NCBI GenBank assembly: GCA_905147135.1
Contig: LR990050.1
Coordinates: 18,412,001-18,476,000, forward strand
From: Blastobasis lacticolella
Taxonomy: Eukaryota; Arthropoda; Insecta; Lepidoptera; Blastobasidae
Length of the DNA: 64,000 nucleotides
Direction of reading: 5' to 3'
The notes beneath the pieces were generated by a model, which was given only the letters and a program-made list of their open reading frames with translations, had not been told where the DNA came from and ran no database searches. This document shows positions 55,480-64,000 of the stretch, one piece after another. The stretch's first letter is position 1. The number at the start of each line of letters is the position of its first letter. The position numbers and the translations under genes are program-made.

Positions 55480-55760
55480 CGCAAGGTTTTAATATACCAA
55501 AGTCAAGGGCCAATTTACAAAAATTCCGATGTCCACCCCGGCCTTTAAGGAGATTCTTGTCATACAAACAACCAACATAAAACATTAACAAATTATACAC
55601 CTAAATCTTCCTCAATAGACAAAGTAATTCCACTTTGTCAATTGGTGAAAACCGCATGAAAATCCGTTCAGTAGTTTTTGAGTTTATCGCGAACAGGCAG
55701 ACAGATGCGGTGTGGAACTTTCTTTCATACATATGTTATTCTTACTATTAAGGTGATTCA
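55480..55760 (+). repeat. dispersed lepidopteran-type repeat
   Basis: ACACCTAAATCTTCCTCAAT, then GGTGAAAACCGCATGAAAAT and CCGTTCAGTAGTTTTTGAG form a string I recognise as recurrent in Lepidoptera. Its class is uncertain. Confidence 0.45.
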
Positions 55761-55992
55761 ACGCCTATACTAAATTTCTCTCGATATTCTTTCATTTGTT
55801 TGAGTGTTTAGTGATTGTATTATGATTTCTACTCTTAGTAAATGTATTCAATGGTGCGCAAAGTGGTTTTCTTTTCAAAAGCAGTTAAATCGAAAAAAGC
55901 ACAAATCGCCGCTTGATGGCGTTGTTTTGTGATTTAATTATTTTTCTTTTTCATTGCTTTGTTTTACATTATTAACATGTGGAAATCTATTG

Positions 55993-58790
55993 AATGAATG
56001 AATGATTTATTGCTCTAAAATGTGGTGCATGGTAGATGTTACAATTTTTATACTCGCTTCTCACACTTTACCAGTATCTGGCATGCAATATTAGAAACAT
56101 AATTAATCTAATTGTTATTGAAATGTCCACAACAAAATTTATAAATCTCCAAAATAACCATGTCACTTCAAATAATTAATAATATTAGTTAGTCATAACA
56201 CGTTACAATGTCAAAATAAGAATCAACGCAACCAAACGCAAACTTCTGCTTTACACTGGCAACATTTACAAACGTCGCAACTACTTCCGATGTCATATTT
56301 TTGACATTTAGTTTGACAGCCAACAGCCATCTTGCCTCTTCGCAAAACGTCTACTGAAACAGATATAGTTTTACGAGCTAATATACCTAAATCCGGTTTT
56401 CCCCAATGATTGCGACTCAAGTGAGTACTTAATATCTTCAATTTTTGTAATCTTATTGTTGAGATCAAATGCCGTACGCTTTACGACAACGTACTGAAGA
56501 AATTGTTCTAAAGTAATTGTTGTATTAGTTACAGGTAGTATACAATTCAGCGACGGCGCTCAAATGACTCAAAGAATTCACCAACACTGTAAAAACAGCT
56601 TTGTATCAACCATTCTCTTAATTTGCATTTGAACCTATTCAATGGCAATAATTTCATATTACTATCAAGACTATTATATATTTTAATTGCCATTAAACAA
56701 CTGTTTCTGCTATATAGAGTTGTTGAATGCGAAGGTACCACCAATCTATCTGGAAACCTTGTGTTGAAAGCAGTAGTTTCCGAGACTTTAGTGAATAAGT
56801 GCATGTTACTTTTAACAAATACACATATCTCGTAAATGTACATGTTCGGGACAGACAACATATTATGAGATCTAAATAGGGGTCTACAAGATGTTAGAGA
56901 ATCAACATCACAAATTGCTCTAATGCACTGTTTTTGGCAAATCAGTATTTGATTTACGTAGGATGAGTTACCCCAGATTATGATGGCATATCTCATGATA
57001 GAGCATACGTAGCCGTGATATGCCTGCAAAGCAATTTTCTTGCTGCAAACCTTTGAGAGCCGCCAGAGTGCATACGCAAAGGAGTTTATTTTATTGCACA
57101 AGTTGGTGATATGCGTAGCCCATGTACACCTATCCTCCAGCCAGATGCCCAGAAATGCAGTTTGACTAGACTCCGCAATAATTTGATTATTTGCTATTAC
57201 AGTTAAAGCTTTTTTATGACCATTTCTGTTTACAAATTGTATATATGTTGTCTTATTTAAATTTACTTTAAGATTATTGTCTTCCATCCATTTTATAATG
57301 TCATGTACTGTCTTATTCACTTCGTCATTGTAATTGTTAACATCTTTACACTCTATTACCACCGATATATCGTCAGCAAATATGGTGCAGTCATAGTTAT
57401 TTACGCCCTGAGGAACCCCTACCTTATTTAGTTCTATTGAGGATCTGTACGATCTACGCTCTGCATTACATACTTTCGCTATTTCGACATACTGTCTTCT
57501 GTCACTTAGATAGCTCTCAAGCCATTCATAAGCTAGTCCTCTTATACCGTACCGTTCACATTTGTCGAGCAGTCTCTTGTGTGATACAAAGTCGAATGCT
57601 TTGCTCATGTCAAAGTATACTGCTGTAACAGCTAATCTTTTGTCAAGACATTTTAAGATATTATTTACGAGAGAAAATGTGGCTAAAGATGTCGATTTAC
57701 CCTTCTGAAACCCATACTGGCAATCTTTAAGTATTTTAAATGTCGTTAAAAAGCTGGTAATGCGTTCATGCATCGCTTTTTCAAACACTTTGGAAAATAT
57801 GGATATAAGTGCTATAGGTCTATAATTATCCATATTGTCCTCACTCCCCTTTTTGTGCAAAGGCTTAACAGTTGTCAGCTTTAGCTGATCTGGAAATGAG
57901 CCATTGGTAAAAGACAGATTTATCAAATAACTCAGGACAGGCGCAATTTCAACTTTACAAGCCTTTATCACTTTTGTATGAATATTGTCATAACCTGTCG
58001 CATTTGTGGTGTTCAAATTATTAATAATTTTCATTACTTCTTGAGCATCAGTGGGCTTCAAGAATATACTAGAATTATTTTTAGGTATATGTTTAATGTC
58101 AGAAGCAGAGTCACGATCAGTAGAGTTAGTCAGATTTATATAATATTTATTAAATGAATTGGCAATGTCAATAGGGTCACTAATTATCATATCATTCAAT
58201 TGTAATTTGTTTATGTATTTATGAGAAGCTATCTTATTAGTTTTATTTTTTATTAAGTCCCACGAAGCTTTACAAATATTTTTAGATTGCTTTATATATT
58301 GACTATTGGACATTTTTTGAGCGTGATTTATACATCGCTTAAGCAGCCTTGTATAATTTTTATATTTCAGTTTTGTTGTAGTAGTTGAGTTCTTGTAATA
58401 GCTGAACCGCAAATGTCTTTTAGTGATGACAGATTCCTTAAGTCCCCTTGTGATCCAGGCTGTAGGATGTTTTTGAAGATGGCATCTCTTTTTATGAATT
58501 GGAAAGCATAGATCGTAGAACATCGTGAAAATGTCATAAAAGTTCGCGAATGCCGTTTGAATGTCATTCTCCTGGTACACATCTGACCAAGTTAAAGACC
58601 TCATGCACTCCCGAAACTTCGTAATGTTTTCTTGGCACAAGTCACGTGTCGAGAAATATTTACACGTCTGCGCTGTAGTTGGATGAGATACAGGAAACCG
58701 AATAGATTGGGCCGTTTCATGATCTGATAGTCCTAGATGATGTATTTCACATTCTACCTCTGACATATTTCTACCTCTGACATATTAAAT
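55993..58790 (-). mobile_element. 5'-truncated LINE with (CATT)n tail
   Basis: The RT ORF (56547-58766) is followed on the minus strand by about 540 bases of 3' UTR. It ends GCAATAAATCATTCATTCATTC at 56009-55993. A related 3' end is at 60255-60335. The 5' end lies in an AT palindrome near 58790. Inserted inside the 8.2-kb TIR segment. Confidence 0.9.
56547..58766 (-). pseudogene. LINE RT ORF, 739 codons open but lacking a core RT segment
   Basis: It opens at the last endonuclease block (HHLGLSDHETAQSI) and continues through the linker to RT: NATGYDNIHTKVIK, KPLHKKGSEDNMDNYRPIAL, DCQYGFQKGKSTSLATF and YFDMSKAFDFVSH (catalytic Asp). GVPQG is followed after only eight residues by FADDISVV. The related LINE at 48590 has about 25 residues there (GVLSPLLFISYINDLP and more). 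About 17 residues of the palm between these motifs are missing without a frame change. The thumb and C-terminus (IIIWGNSSYVNQILICQKQC, then RPLFRSHNMLSVPNMYIYE) are intact. Confidence 0.9.
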
Positions 58791-58850
58791 ATTTAATATT
58801 TAAATATTTAATATTAAATATTTAATATATATTTAATATTTAACATATTT
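58750..58850. repeat. short direct repeat and AT palindromes at the LINE 5' end
   Basis: TCTACCTCTGACATAT occurs twice in tandem (58753-58786). Iterated ATTAAATATTTAATATT words follow to 58850. Confidence 0.85.
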
Positions 58851-58969
58851 CGCGCACAATTGAACATATTTTCTAATAGCCAATTGCACAAAAACATTAC
58901 ATAAAAATTGTATGATAATCGTACCGCCTTTACACGCGAATGGCTTGGATTTAAGTTACTCATTAGCAT

Positions 58970-59245
58970 CCCTTGTAGCCGCGTGGTGACCGGTAGAGTA
59001 AAATAGCACCAACCCCTTACACTCGTGGGTGTCGTACAAGGCGACTAAAGTTTAGAGGCAAAATATCTAGTCTCCATAAACTGGAAAATGGGCTGCAGCG
59101 TTTTTCATTGTTATGTTTGCAACACTGCAATCTCCAACCCGCCTGCCAAGCGTGGAGATTATGGCAATAACCTCCCCTTTTGCGGGAGAGGCCCAAAGTC
59201 CTGTAGTGGACTGTTATGGGCTGTGATGATGATGATGATGATCCC
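58970..59245 (+). repeat. composite SINE-like repeat with (GAT)n tail (copy 3 of 3)
   Basis: The head CACTCGTGGGTGTCGTACAAGGCGACTAAAG is shared in altered form with 36318-36355. The second half (CAATCTCCAACCCGCCTGCC to AGTGGACTGTTATGGGC) is the complement of the units at 17587 and 41776. Ends GATGATGATGATGATG. Confidence 0.7.
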
Positions 59246-59573
59246 TTGTAGTTGGGGGTACTAACTATGGGGCCCCAGACAGCTATTGATACGGGGCCCC
59301 TGGAAGGCAAGCAACGCCACTGAACCTAGGTCACCTAAGTGAAACACGAACCCAAACACAATTTTAGTAATTACTGTCTGTACAAATTACCCGATAAAAT
59401 AGTGGTAAGCAAATGTATTCCATCACCGACATCATAAGGATTATTATTAGTCCACTGTTGGACTTGTTTGAGCCTCACTTTATTAAATAAACACAATCAA
59501 CATTACGGTGCATCTACCAGGAGAACATAAGAGGCGAAATAAGTACGACCCCTAACACGTGGATCCCTAAAGC

Positions 59574-59924
59574 CAGTGTTACCAGCAGTAGTTTCCAAAA
59601 AAGTACGTCTGGGCTCTTAAAATAGTACGAAAATGGCTAAAAAGTTACGATTTCTTCTTATTATCTTCTATATTTTATCGGCCTTGGGGGGGGGGGATGA
59701 TTTTTAGTCAATTAATGACGTTATTTTGTTGCCGGTGGCTAAAATCAACCCTTCCTTCCCATTATTTTTCAGTATTTTGCGCACAGGAAAGGTGAAGCTC
59801 AGCTAAATTCAGCATTTTGTAAAAACGTACTAAATAGTACGATGTGGAGCAAAGTACGCTTAAGGTACGACAGTCGGCCAAATAGTACGTAAATCGTACT
59901 AAAAGGTACGATCTGGCAACGCTG
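59574..59924. repeat. 351-bp hAT-type MITE with 8-bp target duplication
   Basis: Ends CAGTGTTACCAG on the left and, complemented, CAGCGTTGCCAG on the right. CCTAAAGC is repeated exactly at 59566-59573 and 59925-59932. Internal AGTACG words recur. An 11-base G run lies at 59687-59697. No transposase. Confidence 0.9.
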
Positions 59925-59932
59925 CCTAAAGC

Positions 59933-60250
59933 GCTGCCTGCTGCCACGCCTACCGCCTCGCCTCCCGCCACCCGCCACCCCGTGCGCCCCGCGCCGAAAG
60001 TCGCGGGAAATACTCCGCCACGAGGCCCATGTGTCGACACGCCGGAGTTTTGGCAGTGTGCGTGCTGCACTTGGGTGTGTCGTTTGAACCGCTGACGCCG
60101 ACAGCGTGGCTTCTTGGGTTAAAATGTACCTATTTTCGAGTCGTGTTCGTTTATTCGGTTTTTAGCTTTTCGCGTGATCGGTGTGATTGTTTGTTGCGTT
60201 GTATGTATAGGATACCTAAGTACTGTGAAAATAACTGTGATAAGACTGTA
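59933..60250. other. CpG-rich segment, unassigned
   Basis: GC-rich at 59933-60035 and less so onward. It is not similar to other repeats in the window. It could be a promoter/5' leader of a plus-strand transcript or captured DNA, but no coding motif supports either. Confidence 0.25.
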
Positions 60251-60254
60251 AACG

Positions 60255-60335
60255 ATATGAATGAATGAATGATTTATTGCTTCAGGTACCAATATTAACG
60301 TAGTCTTGTTTGTGTACAATGTTCAACAGTTTAAG
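60255..60335 (-). mobile_element. LINE 3' end with (CATT)n tail
   Basis: GAATGAATGAATGATTTATTGC matches the 3' tail at 55993-56014. Only about 80 bases are present. Confidence 0.6.
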
Positions 60336-61280
60336 TATTGTGATAATCATTATTCTGTGCATGAGTGCAACCAAGCAGTAGGCCAAAGACCATGTTACCT
60401 ACCTACTTACGTATTGCATAGCAACCAGTGCATGCGGTAGTGTTGTGTATCTGTGTGTATGAGTGTATTTACCTATCGGTCATCGAGCCACAAGAAAGCA
60501 AGAAAGTGTGGTTAACTGCGCTGGCACCTGACACTGTTTGTTTCCATAAAATAACGTTTAAAAGGTACGTACCTACATGCTTTAAAGGTCTAGGTGCTAG
60601 CTAGACTAGGAGACGCTACCTACCACCTAATAGTGACGTTAGAAGCGCAACCGCCGCGCTCGGTTCTTTTCCGACGGGAAATAGGTAGAAAAGACAACGC
60701 TTTTATCTTTTCATAAAAACATGTAGGTATTTAGTGGAACCTGTCTGTAATGTGTTTCACCAAAACTAGATTCATAAGTGGTTCCCTAGGTACGTAGGTA
60801 CTTAGATGAGGGAACCGTGTTAGTAGGTACCTAGTACTTACCTATCTGTGTAGAGCCATTTTGTCAATTGAACGAATCCCGTTTTAGTGTAGTAGATATC
60901 TACTTTAGTACGTAGCTGACTATGTTTATTTTTATTTAGTTTAAGTACCTGCGGCAGTCCACACCGCGGGTCCGGCTGTCTTCCAGACTGATTAACATGT
61001 TTTGTTTTTTATTTACGTAGGTTCCTACCTACCTAACCTACTTAGATACTGTTTTTAGGCCTTTAGTTAATAAGTACCTAAGTATTATGATTTTAATTCT
61101 TATTTTACTTTTGTTGTGCTGGGGTGGTTTGTTCTGTTAGGTACCTACCTAGTAGAAATCATCTCGGTTTTAATGACCTGGTTTTGCTCTCGCGCACGAG
61201 GGCCTGGGGTCCGCCTTGACCATGATCCAGGATTTCGCATTTCTGGTCATTACGTCTGACAGTCCTGAATCCTGCCTGAC
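60336..61280. other. non-coding, rich in TAGGTA/TACCTA words
   Basis: Dozens of TAGGTACCTAC-like words (for example 60780-60850 and 61018-61045). No gene recognised. Confidence 0.5.
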
Positions 61281-61289
61281 CCTGCTACC

Positions 61290-61485
61290 AAGGGAACCTG
61301 ATTACCTGACCAGATTAAAATCATGGTTAGACATTCAGTCGCCTAAATGTGCAGGTTTCATCACGATGTTTTCCGTCAGAAAAGGTCACTGGTACGTGGC
61401 GGCAGCGGGTGTCGAACCCGGTACCTCTCGCGTACGACTCGGATACCGTAACCTTAGGCCACCGACGACGCTCCGACTATTTAAG
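61290..61485 (-). repeat. tRNA-derived SINE, different family
   Basis: The minus strand carries TGGCCTAAGGTTACG (A-box-like) and GGGTTCGACACCC (perfect B-box stem), with a body reaching toward 61290. Not similar to the SINE at 32862 and 38330. Confidence 0.65.
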
Positions 61486-61644
61486 CATACCTACCTATTG
61501 AAAATAATTAGTGTAGGTAAGTTCCTAGTTAATTTGGTAGAGATTATTCATGGAGATAAGTAGGTAACATTTAGTTCGGCGCCTGGTAGCAAGATGTAGG
61601 AGGTTCGTTTGTTTTGTTATGAATGGCGCGAGGTTATTAAACTC

Positions 61645-61925
61645 TTCTTTATGGTGTGTACACACTCAACTTACGCCAACGAAGCGTTGTCGGCCGATTT
61701 GGATTTCTAAGGTCCAATAGGTAATTGTATTTCGTGGTCAAGCAAATGATCTTTGGGAGTTTTGGGAACCTATTCGGGCTCGTAATCCATATTTTTTGTT
61801 CGTTGGCCTTCGGTATCCGCCCAAGCTGCGTTTGGTCGATTGCTTCTATCCGTTTGATGTTACCGCCACGCTGCGCTGCGGATCGCCGGCCGGCACACGC
61901 CAACGGTGCGTGTGTACGTAGCATT
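61645..61925. repeat. MITE-like segment
   Basis: GTGTGTACACAC near 61652 and CGTGTGTACGTAG near 61910 could be terminal inverted repeats. ACGCCAACG and CGCCAACGG lie just inside them. Confidence 0.4.
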
Positions 61926-62183
61926 AGGCTCCTGGTACTAGGCTTAAGGTTGCTCTTTTTTCATAGGGGTCGCACGCGGTTATTAAACTTCTCCTTCTAG
62001 GATCATCAACTTGAAATAGAGCTGCGCATCAACGTAGTCGATATGGTTATTTTTCTTTAAAAACGAAGATTTTTTATAAAAATTAAAATTCAATGTCTGG
62101 ATAATATGAAGTCGCCAGTGTACTCTTTGCAAGCTATACTTTAACAGCCTTTCGGCTTTATACATGTATTATGAAACACCCTG

Positions 62184-62332
62184 TAGATTTATTTTTTAAT
62201 TAAGACCGATCGATTCTACTGTGAACGTAAGTTTGCCTGTTATTGGATTTACATTTAAGTGTTTACTATTTTTCATGTAATATTTAATGTACCAAAAAAT
62301 TTAAATCTGTTGGCAAATAAATAAATAAATAA
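62184..62332 (+). mobile_element. rest of the split LINE 3' UTR
   Basis: Continues the UTR that breaks at 53982 and ends in AAATAAATAAATAAATAAATT. Near-identical to the 40690 fragment and to the UTR of the LINE at 62768-63695. Confidence 0.85.
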
Positions 62333-62689
62333 ATTATTTTCCCGCTAAACATAATATTTTTTGTAATTGTTGTAATTTGTGTTTGTGAATGTTTTTTCTT
62401 ATTTTAAGCAAATAAATAGATAAATGTGAAAGTAGTGAAGTGAATTTCCCGCCGCTTGATAACTCCTCGACGCGTAGATGAACAGAACTGACTCACAACT
62501 TACTTCCAGCAAAGATGAGAAAATTATAGGTACGAAATTTTAACATGAAAATGTGAGTGTAGATAAAGTAGTGTATGCAACTGCATATAATTAGGTATTA
62601 AAACACTCGTGTCAAACTATTATCATACTAACAGACACTCATGTTTTAATACCCCCTTTTATATGACAGTTGCATAAACTACTATTACG

Positions 62690-62767
62690 ATACAGCTGTA
62701 ATGAAAAATGTATGGGAAATGCTGTATCGAAAAGTATTTTATCTGCACTCATAGCATAATGTTTCAA
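62690..62767. repeat. left half of a family-1 MITE
   Basis: CGATACAGCTGTAATGAAAA, GTATGGGAAATGCTGTATCG and GCATAATGTTTCAATTA match the core of 52839-53066. The MITE is interrupted by a LINE and resumes at 63696. Confidence 0.7.
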
Positions 62768-63695
62768 TTAATTTATTTATTTATTTATTTGCCAACAGAT
62801 TTACACTTTTTGGTACATTAAATATTACATGAAAAATAGTAAACACTTAAATGTAAATCCAATAACAGGCAAACTTACGTTCACAGTAGAATCGATCGGT
62901 CTTAATTAAAAAATAAATCTATATCTACCACCACTAAAATTCAACCAATTAATGATTGTTTGTGTAAATGGCAAGAAGACGTATTTAGTATATAATACAA
63001 ATATTTTTTATATTGTAATAAAGAACAGTGTAGTATGTCAGCACAATTTTCGAAGTTACATAGTTTGTTATGTTCCCTGCACAGTCTATAAACTATTTCA
63101 TTACTACCTACATTCGTTCCGATACTTTTAAGTGCGAACGGTCTAAAATTAATCAATCTGGCATTGCGTCTAGGCACAGAGAAAGATAGCATGTTCAACA
63201 AGTATGGGCAGTCGATTAACCCCCTTACAATTTTAAAAAGAAATATTTGGTCTGACATCCATCGACGATCCCGGAGTGTGAACATTTTATAGTGGGACAA
63301 TCGCTTCTTGTACGAGGTAAGCTGTGACAATTTCCCCTGGTGGACCGTTAAGAAGAACATGAAACGTTTCTGTATTCTCTCAATTCTGGATATATGGTTT
63401 TCGTATTGTGGATTCCAGACACAAGAACAATATTCCAAGATGCTACGTACCAACGCGTTGTAGACATATATAAGCGCAGAAATACTTTTAAAACCTTTGC
63501 AGTTCCTCCAAACAAATCCCAACATTCGAAACGATTTATTAATAATAACATCGATATGTGGATTGAATGATAGTTTAGAATCAATTACAATACCAAGATC
63601 CCTTATTTGACTAACCTCTTCCAGAACATGGCCATTTATTGAATATAAAGTTCTAAGCGGGGACTTCTTTTTAGTGAACTTAATATGCTTACATT
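62768..63695 (-). mobile_element. LINE fragment (RT C-terminal half), inverted twin
   Basis: Reads MLGFVWRNCKGFKSISALIY, then ALVRSILEYCSCVWNPQYEN to DILHCSLLQYKKYLYYILNT, plus the full 3' UTR ending in (AAAT)n. It differs from the copy at 53140 at roughly ten residues. Truncated at its 5' end near 63695. Confidence 0.85.
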
Positions 63696-63785
63696 TAATA
63701 TTCGATAACAGTCGTGTAAGGGTAAAATTTTTTCACGCGTCTATAAAATTTTAAAAAATTACTTTTCGATGCAGCATTTCCCATA
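63696..63785. repeat. right half of a family-1 MITE
   Basis: ATATTCGATAACAGTCG, TACTTTTCGATGCAGCATTT and CCCATAC pair with the left half at 62690-62767. Confidence 0.7.
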
Positions 63786-64000
63786 CCATTTTCATACGTA
63801 CTACCTATCACAGACGAACATAAATCGAGAATGGACCCGTTTTTGTAACTATACTGAGAAATATCAGTCAAGACATGGCTGTTTGATGACTGATTTCCTT
63901 TGCCGAAATGTCAATTTTTAGAAAACTAAACGCTGGTGTTGCTGACATAAAACTAATTTCCTGCAGAAATAAATAAACTAATAAATATTTTTATTATGGT
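63786..64000. other. non-coding to the window end
   Basis: No gene or repeat recognised. Confidence 0.4.

Larger units (their letters stand above)
53983..62183. mobile_element. 8.2-kb segment with 31-bp TIRs and TA target duplication
   Basis: 53983-54013 and 62153-62183 are perfect inverted copies over 31 bases, starting CAGGGTGTTTCATAATACAT. Outside each end is TA, and the flanks rejoin into a continuous LINE 3' UTR (GTAGATA plus TAGATTT). This fits a Tc1/mariner-like DNA transposon footprint. No transposase ORF was seen. The interior is filled with later insertions and unassigned DNA. The original element may have been much smaller. Confidence 0.75.

Noticed and set aside
59933..60250. Further arrow exon in the CpG-rich segment
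   Set aside because: Neither strand gives LDLa, EGF or propeller motifs.

Overview
The window is animal genomic DNA, most probably from a moth or butterfly (Lepidoptera). The evidence is a full-length insect-type cubilin gene, exons that look like arrow (LRP5/6), two BEL/Pao retrotransposons whose primer sites fit tRNA-Tyr, several LINE clades, RTE 3' ends of the type common in Lepidoptera, tRNA-derived SINEs, and non-coding DNA rich in TAGGTA/TACCTA words. There are no operons, no CRISPR array and no bacterial genes. Family names rest on motifs read by eye and on general knowledge of the families; nothing was searched. Layout: (1) 1-4.5 kb is intergenic DNA with two broken LINE fragments. 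(2) 4590-15800 (+) is one uninterrupted 3736-codon ORF for cubilin: signal peptide, short coiled region, 8 EGF modules, 27 CUB modules. It is the only complete host gene here and has no coding intron. (3) 17.7-28.0 kb is a nest on the minus strand. An old LINE is split by a 5'-truncated Jockey-like fragment and by a complete BEL/Pao element (20193-26300, 253-bp LTRs, target duplication AGCAT). (4) 28-41 kb has no gene I can recognise. It holds RTE pieces, MITEs, two SINEs and a pair of LTR-like direct repeats about 2.9 kb apart. (5) 41.4-52.4 kb holds, on the minus strand, what I read as the last three coding exons of arrow: part of an LDL-receptor class A module (52254-52365), a transmembrane exon (42140-42360) and a short cytoplasmic tail with PPPSP-type motifs (41430-41679). 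Exon phases agree across both junctions. The intron between the first two contains an 83-bp tandem array made from the start of the LDLa exon, and a second BEL/Pao element (42723-51354, 234-bp LTRs, target duplication AGTGT). That element carries two LINE fragments and an envelope-like transmembrane remnant. (6) 52.8-64 kb would be upstream arrow intron or the next intergenic region. It is packed with mobile DNA, including an 8.2-kb segment (53983-62183) bounded by perfect 31-bp inverted repeats and a TA duplication that splits a LINE 3' UTR. Inside it lie a LINE with a long open frame but a lost RT segment, and a hAT-type MITE with a perfect 8-bp duplication. How the parts relate: cubilin is an endocytic receptor and arrow a Wnt co-receptor. 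They are neighbours on opposite strands and nothing here suggests a shared pathway. Most of the remaining sequence is nested transposons, and the order of insertion can be read from which element interrupts which.
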